Shown: positions 28,833-38,057 of the stretch, piece by piece
How positions within the stretch are numbered: the first letter of the stretch is position 1
Layout: every line of letters starts with the position of its first letter
Origin: an uncultured Opitutales bacterium
Lineage (GTDB): Bacteria; Verrucomicrobiota; Verrucomicrobiia; Opitutales; Intestinicryptomonadaceae
DNA length: 64,000 nucleotides
Assembly: GCA_944389195.1 (NCBI GenBank)
Contig: CALXLM010000034.1
Span: 30,226-94,225 of the forward strand
Direction: 5' to 3'
Made by a program: the position numbers and the translations under genes
The notes under the pieces: model-generated
Told to the model about the DNA's origin: nothing
Databases searched by the model: none
The model's input: the letters and a program-made list of their open reading frames with translations, nothing else

Positions 28833-29120
28833 ATGGTACAGGCAGACAAAATTATAAAAGGTTTCCGCGTGACGGAAAAGGCGGCCAATTTGCAGGTTTC
28901 AAACCAGTACACTTTTGAAGTCGCCGAAAGCGCGAACGCGGTTTCGGTTGGGCAGGCCGTGGAGCAGCTCTTCAAGGTGAAGGTCGTGAGGGTGAACATT
29001 CTCAACGCCAAGGGCAAGGTGAAGGTTTCGCGCATGAGGCGCAGCAATCCCGGAGTCAAGGGCAAAATGAAAAAGGCCGTCGTGACGCTCAAGAGCGGAG
29101 ACTCAATTCAAATCGCGTAA
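28833..29120 (+). CDS. rplW: 50S ribosomal protein L23
   Basis: 95 residues, at the tunnel exit where trigger factor and SRP dock. Shows the family core T-E-K-A..L, the Y-T-F-E-V strand, and V-V-R-V-N-I-L-N with a basic loop. Starts 5 bases after rplD. Confidence 0.95.
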   Translation: MVQADKIIKGFRVTEKAANLQVSNQYTFEVAESANAVSVGQAVEQLFKVKVVRVNILNAKGKVKVSRMRRSNPGVKGKMKKAVVTLKSGDSIQIA

Positions 29121-29138
29121 GGCAGGAGGATTTTCAAT

Positions 29139-29987
29139 ATGGCTATTATAAAAAGAAGACCTTTGACACCCGCGCAGCGCTTTTTGGAACTCGGGCGCAA
29201 CGAGGTTGACAACAAGCGTCCTGAACGCGCCCTCACCGAAAGCAAACACCGCGCCAAAGGGCGCAACTGCTACGGGCGCATAACTTCCCGGCGCAGGGGC
29301 GGCGGCCACAAGAGGCTTTACCGCATAGTCGATTTCAAGCGCGACATAGTTGACGTTCCGGCCGTTGTCATGGCGATAGAGTACGATCCGTACCGCACGG
29401 CGTATTTGGCGCTTGTGCAGTATCAGGACGAGAAAAAGACCAAGAGATACATCATTGCGCCCGACGGCTTAAAGAAGGGCGATACGGTTGTCACGCTTTC
29501 AAAGCGTCCCGACGAATTTCCCGTCGGCACATGCATGCCGCTGAAGTTCATTCCGCCTGCAATGAGGATTTTCTGCATCGAGATGCAGCCCGGCAAGGGT
29601 GCGCAGATCGCCCGCGGCGCCGGAGCCGGCGCTCAGCTTGTGGCCGTTGAAGGCGACATGGCGACCGTAAAAATGCCGAGCGGCGAAATACGCATGATAA
29701 ACGCCGAATGCAAGGCCGTAATAGGGGTTGTGGGAAATCTCGAGCATCAGAACCAGAGTCTCGGCAAGGCGGGGCGCGTCCGTTGGATGGGCAAGCGCCC
29801 GAGGGTCCGCGGCGTGGTGATGAATCCGGTTGACCACCCGATGGGCGGCGGCGAAGGCCGTACTTCAGGCGGCGGACATCCGGTGTCGCCGTGGGGGCAG
29901 CTGGCCAAGGGCTATCCGACGCGCACCAAGAGCAAGCCGTCGAACTCGATGATTGTTCTCCGCCGCAACGGCAAGAAAACAAAGTAA
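29139..29987 (+). CDS. rplB: 50S ribosomal protein L2
   Basis: 282 residues, needed for subunit joining and peptidyl transfer. Landmarks: G-R-N-C-Y-G-R-I-T-S-R-R-R-G-G-G-H, the MNPVDHPMGGGEGR segment with the conserved histidine, and the basic C-terminus. Excellent ribosome site AGGAGG upstream. Confidence 0.98.
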   Translation: MAIIKRRPLTPAQRFLELGRNEVDNKRPERALTESKHRAKGRNCYGRITSRRRGGGHKRLYRIVDFKRDIVDVPAVVMAIEYDPYRTAYLALVQYQDEKKTKRYIIAPDGLKKGDTVVTLSKRPDEFPVGTCMPLKFIPPAMRIFCIEMQPGKGAQIARGAGAGAQLVAVEGDMATVKMPSGEIRMINAECKAVIGVVGNLEHQNQSLGKAGRVRWMGKRPRVRGVVMNPVDHPMGGGEGRTSGGGHPVSPWGQLAKGYPTRTKSKPSNSMIVLRRNGKKTK

Positions 29988-30009
29988 GAAATCATAGGAG
30001 AAATCAAAA

Positions 30010-30288
30010 ATGGCACGTTCAATTAAAAAAGGTCCGTTTGTGGATCCGAGCCTTCAGGACAAAATCGACGAAGCGCAGAAGACAAATTCTCACAAGCCGA
30101 TTCAGACCTGGTCGAGACGTTCGATGATTACTCCCGATTTTATCGGACTGAATTTTAACGTTCACAACGGCAAAAAGTTTGTGCCGGTCTATGTCACGGA
30201 GAACATGGTAGGGCACAAGCTTGGCGAATTTTCGCCCACTCGCACGTTTAAGGGACACAATCCGCACACCAAGAAGGCAGCTATGTAA
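30010..30288 (+). CDS. rpsS: 30S ribosomal protein S19
   Basis: 92 residues. Landmarks: [19 protein letters not shown] and [16 protein letters not shown]. It contacts S13 in the 30S head. AGGAG precedes ATG. Its stop is only 2 bases from the next ATG, which is not the expected rplV. Confidence 0.98.
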   Translation: MARSIKKGPFVDPSLQDKIDEAQKTNSHKPIQTWSRRSMITPDFIGLNFNVHNGKKFVPVYVTENMVGHKLGEFSPTRTFKGHNPHTKKAAM

Positions 30289-30290
30289 TT

Positions 30291-30623
30291 ATGGCGGGTT
30301 TTGGCAAAGTCGTGTTTTTTTCCGCTTTGACAGCAGCGGGATTGGCGTGCTTTGCCGAATCTCCCGAATGGGTGCTGAAGACAAACTACACCAACAGGGT
30401 GAACAGGGTGTCGGAGGCGCGCGACGACTTGGGGATTGTCAGGATAGACACCGGCTCGCAGAGCAACCTCCGCAGGGGGGCTATCTGCAAGGTGTACAGG
30501 GACAAAAAATACATCGGCGATGTCGTGGTGGTCGAATCGGACAAAACGCGGGCCGTCGCAATGGTAACCTCGGATATAAGCGTCGAAAAGGGAGACGCCG
30601 TTTACATAACACCGGCAAACTAA
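30291..30623 (+). CDS. small exported protein inserted between rpsS and rplV
   Basis: Unrecognised by name. 110 residues: a hydrophobic N-terminus with an A-rich Sec signal peptide (residues 1-~22, cleavage near CFA|ES), then ~88 residues that are mostly beta: L-R-R-G-A-I-C-K-V-Y-R-D...I-G-D-V-V-V-V and a final V-E-K-G-D-A-V-Y-I. This 'rrGa.c.VyR....G.v.V..v....a.v......v.kGD.v' pattern resembles SH3-like beta-barrel modules such as the FlgT C-terminal domain (inference). It starts 2 bases after rpsS, so translation is probably coupled, and ends 15 bases before rplV: a genuine operon member. Expected site: periplasm. Confidence 0.8.
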   Translation: MAGFGKVVFFSALTAAGLACFAESPEWVLKTNYTNRVNRVSEARDDLGIVRIDTGSQSNLRRGAICKVYRDKKYIGDVVVVESDKTRAVAMVTSDISVEKGDAVYITPAN

Positions 30624-30638
30624 TATAGGAATATAAAA

Positions 30639-30980
30639 ATGGAAGTTAAAGCTTTAACAAAGTTTGCGCGCATGTCAGACAAAAAGGTGCGCGAAATATC
30701 CCGGGAAATTCAGGGACTCAACGCCGCCGAGGCGCTGGAAATTTTGAAACTTGTTCCGCGCAAGAGCGCAAGGCTCGTGGCAAAGACGCTTGCAAGCGCC
30801 ATTGCCAATGCGGAAAACAACAACGGTCTTTCGGCTGCAAATCTCACGATTAAGAGCGCGGTTGTGAATCAGGGCATCGCTTTCAAGCGTTTCCGCCCGG
30901 TGGCGCGGGGCAGCGCGCACCCGATTCGCAAGAGGACTTCTCATATTTCGATCGTCCTTTCAGACGAGAACACTAAATAG
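30639..30980 (+). CDS. rplV: 50S ribosomal protein L22
   Basis: 113 residues. Lines the exit tunnel with its long beta-hairpin; [18 protein letters not shown] is the hairpin signature. The N-terminal helix region [10 protein letters not shown] is also typical. TAGGA upstream of ATG 30639. Confidence 0.97.
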   Translation: MEVKALTKFARMSDKKVREISREIQGLNAAEALEILKLVPRKSARLVAKTLASAIANAENNNGLSAANLTIKSAVVNQGIAFKRFRPVARGSAHPIRKRTSHISIVLSDENTK

Positions 30981-30991
30981 AGGCAGATAAA

Positions 30992-31624
30992 ATGGGTCAA
31001 AAAGTAAATCCTAAGGGTTTCCGTCTCGCCGTCCGCCGCGACTGGGAGTCGCGTTGGTTTGCGAACAAGGGCGATTACGCAGCGGCTGTCAACGAGGACT
31101 ACCGCATCCGCGAATTTCTCCGCGAAAAGCTCAAAGGGGCGTCTGTTCCCCGCATATTCATAGAGCGCGCAGGGCAGCGCATACGCGTAAAAATCTACAC
31201 TGCGCGTCCCGGAGTGGTCATAGGCCAGAAGGGCGCGGCTTTGGAGACGCTTAAAAGCGATTTGTCGAAATACCTCGGAAAAGATGTAATTGTGGACATT
31301 CAGGAGGTCAAGAAGCCTGATTTGGTCGCGTACCTTGTGGCCGAGAGCGTGGCGCTGCAGTTGGAGCGCCGCATATCGTTCCGCCGCGCGATAAAGAAGG
31401 CGATAACGACTTCCATGGGCATGGGCGCAGACGGCATAAAGATACAGTGCTCCGGCCGTCTTGGTGGCGCCGAAATAGCGCGCACGGAATGGCAGAGAAA
31501 GGGCCGCATACCGCTGCACACTTTGCGCGAGAACATCGACTACGGTTTCGCGGAGGCCCATACCGTGTACGGCAAAATCGGCGTCAAGTGCTGGTTGTGC
31601 CTTAAGGGCGAAGACAACATGTAA
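30992..31624 (+). CDS. rpsC: 30S ribosomal protein S3
   Basis: 210 residues. [11 protein letters not shown] start, KH domain with [10 protein letters not shown], and the C-terminal mRNA-entry/helicase part with [20 protein letters not shown] precedes ATG. Confidence 0.98.
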   Translation: MGQKVNPKGFRLAVRRDWESRWFANKGDYAAAVNEDYRIREFLREKLKGASVPRIFIERAGQRIRVKIYTARPGVVIGQKGAALETLKSDLSKYLGKDVIVDIQEVKKPDLVAYLVAESVALQLERRISFRRAIKKAITTSMGMGADGIKIQCSGRLGGAEIARTEWQRKGRIPLHTLRENIDYGFAEAHTVYGKIGVKCWLCLKGEDNM

Positions 31625-31644
31625 TTTTAGGGAGATACGGTAAA

Positions 31645-32073
31645 ATGGCAAACATTCTTCCAGCAAAGACGAAGTACCGCAAAGTGCAAAAGGGCCGCAA
31701 CCGCGGCATGGCAAAAGGCGGCGACAGCATAGATTTCGGCGACTACGCAATACAGGCGCTCGAGCGCGGCAAATGCTCGGCGGCCCAGCTTGAGGCGGCG
31801 CGCGTTGCCATAAACAGGCATTTCAAGCGCCGCGGCAAGGTTTGGATGAGGGTTTTCCCCCAAAAGAGCGTGACAAAGAAGCCCGCGGAAACCCGCATGG
31901 GAAAAGGCAAGGGCGGAGTCGAATTCTGGTGTGCGATAATCAAGCCCGGAAGCATATTGTTCGAAGTTTCGGGCGTGCCTGCAAGCATGGCTCGCGAGGC
32001 CATGCGCCTGGCCGACGGTAAGCTTCCGTTCAGGTGCAGGTTTGTTGTTCGCGAAGGCGTGGAAATTCTGTAA
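31645..32073 (+). CDS. rplP: 50S ribosomal protein L16
   Basis: 142 residues. P-A-K-T-K-Y-R-K start, then the GxF-D-Y-A-I-Q-A-L-E region, K-P-A-E-T-R-M-G-K-G-K-G signature and the C-terminal fold near the A-site tRNA. GGGAG lies upstream. Confidence 0.98.
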   Translation: MANILPAKTKYRKVQKGRNRGMAKGGDSIDFGDYAIQALERGKCSAAQLEAARVAINRHFKRRGKVWMRVFPQKSVTKKPAETRMGKGKGGVEFWCAIIKPGSILFEVSGVPASMAREAMRLADGKLPFRCRFVVREGVEIL

Positions 32074-32095
32074 TCGGTAGGAGGATTCTCAGTAT

Positions 32096-32281
32096 ATGAA
32101 GACAAAGGAAATAAGGGAACTTTCGGCTGAAGAGCTTTCAAAGAAACTCCGCGACATGCGCGAAGAACTGTTGAATCTCAACGTTCGCAAGGGAACGGGG
32201 CAGGTTGAAAATCCGGCTCGCATCAGGGAATTGCGCCGCGACATAGCTCGCTGCGAAACAATTAAGGGTCAGAAGAAGTAA
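32096..32281 (+). CDS. rpmC: 50S ribosomal protein L29
   Basis: 61 residues in two antiparallel helices: K-E-I-R-E-L-S-A-E-E-L, and L-N-L-N-V-R-K-G-T-G-Q-V-E-N-P-A-R-I-R. Sits near the tunnel exit beside L23. AGGAGG upstream. Confidence 0.96.
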   Translation: MKTKEIRELSAEELSKKLRDMREELLNLNVRKGTGQVENPARIRELRRDIARCETIKGQKK

Positions 32282-32292
32282 AGGACTATAAC

Positions 32293-32574
32293 ATGTCGGA
32301 AAAAGAAAGAAAGTCTCGCAGGAATCTCGTGGGCGTGGTGACATCCCGTTCGGGGGACAAGAGCATAAAGCTCACCTATTTTTACAAAGTGCCGCATTCG
32401 CTGTACGGTAAGGAAATCCGCCGCAAGACGGTCATACACGTGCACGACGAAAAGAACGAATGCGCCCTTGGCGACAAAGTTGAAGTGATGGAGACGCGTC
32501 CGGTCAGCAAGCTGAAGAGGTTTCGCGTTGTCCGCATAATAGAGAAGGCCCCCGTGGTGGCCTCGGCTGAATAA
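32293..32574 (+). CDS. rpsQ: 30S ribosomal protein S17
   Basis: 93 residues, OB-fold primary 16S-binding protein. Landmarks: G-V-V-T-S...K-S-I-K, the K-V-P-H-S-L-Y-G-K loop, and [12 protein letters not shown]. Follows rpmC by 11 bases with AAAGGA upstream. Confidence 0.97.
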   Translation: MSEKERKSRRNLVGVVTSRSGDKSIKLTYFYKVPHSLYGKEIRRKTVIHVHDEKNECALGDKVEVMETRPVSKLKRFRVVRIIEKAPVVASAE

Positions 32575-32588
32575 AAGGAGGCAGGGCA

Positions 32589-32954
32589 ATGATACAGATG
32601 CAGACAAGGCTTGTGGTCGCCGACAACACCGGCGCCAAGGAGGTCGCAATGATTCGCCGTTTGGGCCAGCACAGCCGTACGGCGAAGGTCGGCGACATAA
32701 TAGTGGTTGCCGTCAAGACTTCGACGCCCGACGCGGCGGTGAAGAAAGGCACGGTTGCGAAGGCGGTCGTCGTCAGGACGAAGGCGCCGATACGCCGCGC
32801 CGACGGCTCGTATCTCCGCTTCGACACGAACGCGTGCGTAATTCTCGACGGAAGCGGAAATCCGAAAGGCACGCGCATTTTCGGGCCCGTTGCGCGCGAG
32901 CTTAGGGCGAAGAACTACATGAAAATCATATCCCTCGCACCGGAGGTTTTGTAA
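32589..32954 (+). CDS. rplN: 50S ribosomal protein L14
   Basis: 121 residues. [17 protein letters not shown] start, [11 protein letters not shown] in the middle, [12 protein letters not shown] at the end. Forms an intersubunit bridge. AAGGAGG upstream. Confidence 0.98.
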   Translation: MIQMQTRLVVADNTGAKEVAMIRRLGQHSRTAKVGDIIVVAVKTSTPDAAVKKGTVAKAVVVRTKAPIRRADGSYLRFDTNACVILDGSGNPKGTRIFGPVARELRAKNYMKIISLAPEVL

Positions 32955-32955
32955 T

Positions 32956-33216
32956 ATGGCTAAGAGGTTTGTAAAAAAAGGCGACGAAGTTGTTGTCATT
33001 TCCGGCTCGTCCAAGGGAAAGCGCGGAAAGATTCTGCTTGTGGACCCCAAAAAGGAGCGGGTAATTGTTGAGGGAGTAAATTTGCGCAAGCACCACGAGC
33101 GCAAGAGCGAAAAGAATCCGGAGGGGGCGATAGTCGAGCGCGAGGCTTCCATACATATTTCCAACGTAATGCCGGCTGGGCGTTTTGATGCCAAAAGGGG
33201 GCAAAAAAAAGCGTAA
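32956..33216 (+). CDS. rplX: 50S ribosomal protein L24
   Basis: 86 residues. KOW motif in [20 protein letters not shown] near the N-terminus, then [10 protein letters not shown]. Starts 1 base after the rplN stop, with its GGAGG inside the rplN coding end, so translation is coupled. Confidence 0.97.
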   Translation: MAKRFVKKGDEVVVISGSSKGKRGKILLVDPKKERVIVEGVNLRKHHERKSEKNPEGAIVEREASIHISNVMPAGRFDAKRGQKKA

Positions 33217-33239
33217 TCAGCGGATAAACAAAAAAGAAA

Positions 33240-33815
33240 ATGAGCACACCAGTACTAAAGAGAATATATCAGGAGAAGGTCGTTCCCGAGCTTAAGAAGA
33301 CGCTTGGGGTGGACAATCCTCACGAGGTGCCCACACTGGAGAAGATAGTCATCAATTCTGCCGTCAGAAGCGAGTCTCCCAAGGAGTGGGTGCCCGAAGT
33401 GGTCAAGGAGATAGCCAAGATAGCGGGCCAGCAGCCCGTGGTTGTCAAGGCCGGGAAAAGCATAGCGAACTTCAAGTTGCGCGCCGGCCAGCCGAACGGC
33501 GTGAAGGTGACTTTGCGCGGGGCGGCAATGTGGGACTTCCTTTATAAATTTATAGCGGTTGTGTTGCCGTCAATCCGCGACTTTCGCGGCGTTGGGAACC
33601 GCTTCGACGGGGCCGGCAATTACAGCTACGGCGTGGCAGACCACACGATATTCCCAGAAATAACGGTTGATCCGGGGCGCAAGAACATAGGCATGGACAT
33701 CACTATCGTGACGACAGCCAAGGACGACAAGGCGGGCAGGGAACTTTTGAAGCTTCTCGGCATGCCGTTTCGCAAGAATGCGGCGGAGCAGGCTGCAGCC
33801 GCCGCAAACAAATAA
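33240..33815 (+). CDS. rplE: 50S ribosomal protein L5
   Basis: 191 residues. Binds 5S rRNA in the central protuberance. Landmarks: V-P-T-L-E-K-I-V-I-N, F-K-L-R-A-G-Q-P-N-G-V-K-V-T-L-R-G and R-D-F-R-G-V. The alanine-rich last ~12 residues are an extension. Weak ribosome site. Confidence 0.98.
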   Translation: MSTPVLKRIYQEKVVPELKKTLGVDNPHEVPTLEKIVINSAVRSESPKEWVPEVVKEIAKIAGQQPVVVKAGKSIANFKLRAGQPNGVKVTLRGAAMWDFLYKFIAVVLPSIRDFRGVGNRFDGAGNYSYGVADHTIFPEITVDPGRKNIGMDITIVTTAKDDKAGRELLKLLGMPFRKNAAEQAAAAANK

Positions 33816-33836
33816 CCAGACTTAAACGGCAAAGAC

Positions 33837-34142
33837 ATGGCTAAGAAATCATCCATAGAGCGCAATCTAAAGCGACAAAAGTTGACGGCGAAATATGCCG
33901 CAAAGAAGGCGGAGCTGAAAAAGATTCTCCGCGACCCGAACACGTCTGACGAAGACTTTTTCGCGGCGCAGCGCAAGCTCAGCAAGCTTCCCCGCAACGC
34001 GTCGAAGGTCCGCATCCGCAACCGCTGTTCGGTGACCGGCCGCGCGCGCGGCGTAATCAGCAAGTTCGGCGTTTCGCGCATAACTTTCCGCGAGCTGGCC
34101 CTCGACGGCAAGCTGCCGGGAGTGACAAAATCATCGTGGTAA
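33837..34142 (+). CDS. rpsN: 30S ribosomal protein S14 (long, zinc-free form)
   Basis: 101 residues, the long form without CxxC zinc ligands. Landmarks: [31 protein letters not shown] and the C-terminal L-P-G-V-T-K-S-S-W. Because it needs no zinc, there is no need for a zinc-regulated copy here. Confidence 0.97.
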   Translation: MAKKSSIERNLKRQKLTAKYAAKKAELKKILRDPNTSDEDFFAAQRKLSKLPRNASKVRIRNRCSVTGRARGVISKFGVSRITFRELALDGKLPGVTKSSW

Positions 34143-34160
34143 TGCGAAAGGAGAAATAAA

Positions 34161-34556
34161 ATGGCAACTCACGACAGCATTGGCGACTTTTTGACAATCG
34201 TACGCAACGCGAGCACGGCGGGCAAGGATGCCTGCGAGGCGCAGTGGTCGAAGATCCGCGAGGGCATTGCGGCCATACTCAAGGACGAAGGGTACATATC
34301 GTCGTATGAAGTGACCGGCGAAAAAGCGCAAAAGACTATTAAAATAAACATGAAATACATGGGCGGAGTATCGGCCTTAACGGGCATTACGCGCGTCAGC
34401 ACGCCGGGTTGCCGCATGTATTACGAATACCGAAACATCCCCCGCGTCCTCAACGGAATGGGCATATCGATATTGACGACCTCGAAGGGCGTCTTGAAGG
34501 ATTCGGATTGCCGCGCCAAGAAGGTCGGCGGGGAAATCCTCTGCAAGGTTTGGTAA
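34161..34556 (+). CDS. rpsH: 30S ribosomal protein S8
   Basis: 131 residues. D-S-I-G-D-F-L-T-I-V-R-N-A start and the C-terminal I-L-T-T-S-K-G-V-L-K-D. Central 16S-binding protein; in E. coli it represses the spc operon. AAGGAG upstream. Confidence 0.98.
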   Translation: MATHDSIGDFLTIVRNASTAGKDACEAQWSKIREGIAAILKDEGYISSYEVTGEKAQKTIKINMKYMGGVSALTGITRVSTPGCRMYYEYRNIPRVLNGMGISILTTSKGVLKDSDCRAKKVGGEILCKVW

Positions 34557-34565
34557 GGATGTAAT

Positions 34566-35114
34566 ATGAGCAGAATCGGAAAACTTCCCGTTAAGATACC
34601 AGCCGGCGTCAAGGCGTCGGTGAAAGACAACACAGTAAGCATCGAGGGGGCTAAGGGCAAACTCAGCCAGAATTTTGGGAACGCCATTACCATAAAGCTC
34701 GAGGGCGACGAAATACACGTTTCGCCGGCTTCGGCCTCCCGCCATTCGAACGCCATGCACGGAACGGCGCGCAGCATAATAGACGGAATGGTCAAAGGGG
34801 TGACAGAAGGCTACCAAAAGGTTCTCGAAATTAAGGGTGTCGGCTTTAAGGCGGAGCTCAAGGGCAAGACGCTCACGCTGGCTTTGGGCTATGCGCATCC
34901 CTGCATTTACGAGCTTCCCGAAGGCATAACGGTCGCCATAGGCGAAACTCCGGACAGGAATCCGCTTGTGACTGTTTCGGGCGCCAGCAAGCACGCTGTG
35001 GGGCAGGTTGCCAGCGACATCAAGCATTTCTATCCCGTCGAGCCCTACAAGGGCAAGGGTGTCAGGATTCACGGCGAATATGTCCGCCGCAAGGAAGGCA
35101 AGAAGACTGCGTAA
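34566..35114 (+). CDS. rplF: 50S ribosomal protein L6
   Basis: 182 residues. S-R-I-G-K-L-P-V-K-I-P-A-G-V start, H-G-T-A-R-S-I-I in the middle and the C-terminal E-P-Y-K-G-K-G-V-R-I signature. Binds near the sarcin-ricin loop. 9 bases after rpsH. Confidence 0.98.
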   Translation: MSRIGKLPVKIPAGVKASVKDNTVSIEGAKGKLSQNFGNAITIKLEGDEIHVSPASASRHSNAMHGTARSIIDGMVKGVTEGYQKVLEIKGVGFKAELKGKTLTLALGYAHPCIYELPEGITVAIGETPDRNPLVTVSGASKHAVGQVASDIKHFYPVEPYKGKGVRIHGEYVRRKEGKKTA

Positions 35115-35140
35115 TCTCGCGGCACTGAAAGGATTCGAAT

Positions 35141-35503
35141 ATGAAATTGGAGACAAAAAAGACTTTGGAACAAAAACGCCGTTGGAGGGTTCGCCGCAAG
35201 GTAAAGGGCACCGCGGAGCGTCCGAGGCTGTCGGTGTGTTTTTCGAACAAGCATGTTTACGCCCAATGCATAGACGACCACGCCGGCAAAACCGTCGCGG
35301 CTCTCTGCACTACCGGAAAAGAGTTGAAGGACCAGAAGGTTCTTCCGAATGTCGCCGGGGCGAAGGTTGTCGGAGAAAAATTCGGAGCCAAGCTCAAAGC
35401 CATGGGCGTGGAGGCCGTTGTTTTCGACAGGGGATCGAGGCGCTATCACGGATGCGTCAAGACATTTGCCGACGCGGTTCGTTCGGCTGGCGTTAACTTC
35501 TAA
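35141..35503 (+). CDS. rplR: 50S ribosomal protein L18
   Basis: 120 residues. [16 protein letters not shown] basic N-terminus that grips 5S rRNA, and [12 protein letters not shown] near the end. AAAGGA upstream. Confidence 0.98.
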   Translation: MKLETKKTLEQKRRWRVRRKVKGTAERPRLSVCFSNKHVYAQCIDDHAGKTVAALCTTGKELKDQKVLPNVAGAKVVGEKFGAKLKAMGVEAVVFDRGSRRYHGCVKTFADAVRSAGVNF

Positions 35504-35517
35504 TGTGAGTGTGGAAA

Positions 35518-36021
35518 ATGAGCAAAGAATTTAAAAGCAAAAAGGTCGAGGCCGAAAGAGATGCCGAACCCGAACTCATAGAAAAAGTTGTACATATCAA
35601 CCGTTGCGCGAAAGTTGTCAAGGGTGGCCGCCGTTTTACATTTTCGGCGTTGGTCGTCATAGGCGACGGGAAGGGCAACGTAGGTTTGGGCTACGGGAAG
35701 GCAAAAGAGGTTCCGGACGCCATAAAGAAAGCCTCCGAAAGGGCTAAGAAAGTCATGAAACCCGTCAGTCTGAAGGACGGAACAATTCCGCACGACGTTC
35801 GCGGAGAGTTCGACGGCGGCATAGTGCTGCTTCGTCCGGCGTCTCCCGGTACGGGCGTCATTGCCGGAGGCGGCGTTCGAGCCGTGCTTGAGGCTGTCGG
35901 CATAAAAGATGTTTTGAGCAAATCGCTCGGGTCGAACAACGACATGGCCATGGTAAACGCAACGCTCGACGCGCTTTTCCAGCTTCGCACGGCCGAAGCC
36001 ATAAGCGCGCAGAGAAGCTAA
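35518..36021 (+). CDS. rpsE: 30S ribosomal protein S5
   Basis: 167 residues from ATG 35518 ([15 protein letters not shown]); a GTG three codons earlier is in frame but has no better ribosome site. Landmarks: [19 protein letters not shown] and the [13 protein letters not shown] domain. Decoding-fidelity protein. No rpmD (L30) follows; rplO starts 17 bases later. Confidence 0.97.
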   Translation: MSKEFKSKKVEAERDAEPELIEKVVHINRCAKVVKGGRRFTFSALVVIGDGKGNVGLGYGKAKEVPDAIKKASERAKKVMKPVSLKDGTIPHDVRGEFDGGIVLLRPASPGTGVIAGGGVRAVLEAVGIKDVLSKSLGSNNDMAMVNATLDALFQLRTAEAISAQRS

Positions 36022-36038
36022 TATAAGGAGTTTGGGAA

Positions 36039-36503
36039 ATGAAATTGAACGCTCTATCGCATCCGAAGGGTGCAAAGCACGCAAGCAAGCGCCGCGGTTG
36101 CGGCGTGGGAAGCGGACACGGAAAAACGTCTGGCCGCGGGCACAAAGGCGCCAAGGCGCGCAGCGGCGGGCATGTGCGCCCCGGTTTTGAAGGCGGACAG
36201 ATGCCTTTGTACAGAAAGCTTCCGCACCGCGGTTTCAACAACTATAAATTCAGGGTGGAATACGCCACTGTAAACGTCGGTTCACTCGAGGAGCTCGGCC
36301 TCGACGAAATATCGAGGGACGATTTGGTCGTTGCGGGGCTTGTCCGCGCCAGCGACGCTCTCGTAAAGATTCTTGGAAACGGCGAATTGACAAAGAAAAT
36401 AGTGGTGAAGGCAGACAAGTTTTCAAAGTCTGCCGTCAGCAAGATCGAGGCCGCCGGCGGAAAGGCCGTCGTGAACGCCGCCGCCGAAAAGGCGTCTGAA
36501 TAA
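36039..36503 (+). CDS. rplO: 50S ribosomal protein L15
   Basis: 154 residues. N-terminal basic arm with R-R-G-C-G-V-G-S-G-H-G-K-T-S-G-R-G-H-K-G, then F-E-G-G-Q-M-P-L-Y-R-K-L-P. Late-assembly protein. AAGGAG upstream. Confidence 0.98.
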   Translation: MKLNALSHPKGAKHASKRRGCGVGSGHGKTSGRGHKGAKARSGGHVRPGFEGGQMPLYRKLPHRGFNNYKFRVEYATVNVGSLEELGLDEISRDDLVVAGLVRASDALVKILGNGELTKKIVVKADKFSKSAVSKIEAAGGKAVVNAAAEKASE

Positions 36504-36520
36504 AAAAACGCACATACGGG

Positions 36521-37981
36521 TTGGAAATGTTTGCCGCATTCACAAACTGCTTTAAAATTCCGGAACTGCGCCAGAGGATTTTTCTGACGCTCGGATTGAT
36601 TTTTATTGCGCGCGTCGGCGCGGGTATTCCGCTGCCGGGCGTCGATCCGTCGCCGCTTCAGAATTTCTACGCGTCGGCTTCGAGTGACGGCGGCGGACTT
36701 GCCGGTCTTTACAACATGTTTACCGGCGGCGCGATGGTCAACGGAGCTATTTTCGCATTGGGTATTATGCCCTATATCAGCGCGTCCATTATTCTCCAAC
36801 TCATGGGTGCGGTGATGCCGAGCCTGGCGCGTCTGATGCAGGAGGGCGATACTGGGCGCCAGAAGATAGCGCAATACACGCGCTATCTTACGATCGTTAT
36901 CGGGGCGATTCAGGGGTCCATGATAACGTATGCTCTTGTCTACAGCCCGGGAACGTTTTTCTCCGGGTTCGACACGGCGCAGTGGGGGTCGATAATAGTT
37001 GCCGGCAACATACCGGTGTTTTTTGTGGTAAGCGTGGTCTTAATGACGACGGGCTGCATGATTCTCACGTGGCTCGGCGAACAGATAACCCAGCGCGGCG
37101 TCGGCAACGGCGTGTCTTTGATAATAACGGTCGGCATTATAGACACTTTGCCGGGCGCGTGTTCGCAGGCGTACCACATGGTTTTCGACAGGGCTGTGGG
37201 CGCCGAAAGCGCAAGCATAGGCATTCCGCAGGCCGTAGTCATGCTCGTGTTTTTGCTCGCCGTGACGGCCGCGATAATCATGATACTTCAGGCGGTGCGC
37301 AAGATTCCCGTCCAGTACGCCAAGAGGGTTGTCGGCAGAAAGCTGATGGGCGGGCAAAGCTCGTATCTTCCTTTAAAGGTAAATTATGCCGGCGTCATGC
37401 CGATAATTTTTGCCAGCGCGCTGCTGTTGTTTCCGCAGCAGATATTCGGGCAGTTTAACCTTTCGACTTACAATTTGATTTACGGTTCGCTCGTTTTTGC
37501 GTTCAGCTATTTCTGGGTTTCCATTATGTTCAAGCCGCTCCAGATATCCGACGAGCTTAAGCGCAACAGCGGATATATCCCCGGCGTTCGCCCCGGGGAG
37601 CCGACGGCAAAGTTCCTCGACTATGTAATGACCCGCCTGACGTTTGCCGGAGCTTTGTTTCTTGTGGTCATAGCGATTTTGCCTCACGTATTGATGTCCT
37701 ATTGGGGAATACCGCAAAAGATAGCCTATTTCTTCGGCGGCACGGGCGCGCTCATCGCGGTGGGCGTTTCGCTCGACACTATGAGGCAGATAGAAACGTA
37801 TCTTCTGCAGCGCCACTACGACGGTTTTCTAAAGAAGGGCCGCATACGCGGCCGCAGCGTCGGGCAAACGCGGCAGATCCTGGACACAAGCGAGATAAAA
37901 AATCTTTGGGCGCTTTGGACGCCGTTGCTGGTGATTTTCTTCATCGGCCTGGCGGCTTGGGTTGTCCGCAACTTTCTCTGA
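36521..37981 (+). CDS. secY: preprotein translocase subunit SecY
   Basis: 486 residues, ten predicted membrane spans forming the protein-conducting channel. Landmarks: the N-terminal R-V-G-A-G-I-P-L-P-G, the plug region after it, G-I-M-P-Y-I-S-A-S-I-I-L-Q-L and the R-Y-L-T cytoplasmic loop. It is longer than E. coli SecY (443), with extra residues in the F-Y-A-S-A-S-S-D-G-G-G periplasmic stretch and around residue 150. Starts 17 bases after rplO, preceded by GTTGGAA. Confidence 0.98.
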   Translation: MEMFAAFTNCFKIPELRQRIFLTLGLIFIARVGAGIPLPGVDPSPLQNFYASASSDGGGLAGLYNMFTGGAMVNGAIFALGIMPYISASIILQLMGAVMPSLARLMQEGDTGRQKIAQYTRYLTIVIGAIQGSMITYALVYSPGTFFSGFDTAQWGSIIVAGNIPVFFVVSVVLMTTGCMILTWLGEQITQRGVGNGVSLIITVGIIDTLPGACSQAYHMVFDRAVGAESASIGIPQAVVMLVFLLAVTAAIIMILQAVRKIPVQYAKRVVGRKLMGGQSSYLPLKVNYAGVMPIIFASALLLFPQQIFGQFNLSTYNLIYGSLVFAFSYFWVSIMFKPLQISDELKRNSGYIPGVRPGEPTAKFLDYVMTRLTFAGALFLVVIAILPHVLMSYWGIPQKIAYFFGGTGALIAVGVSLDTMRQIETYLLQRHYDGFLKKGRIRGRSVGQTRQILDTSEIKNLWALWTPLLVIFFIGLAAWVVRNFL

Positions 37982-38057
37982 TTCGCAGTTTCGGATTGGA
38001 GCGTAAGTTGCACTTCGTTCTTTTTATGATACCAACAAACAGATAGGGCGTTTCGTT

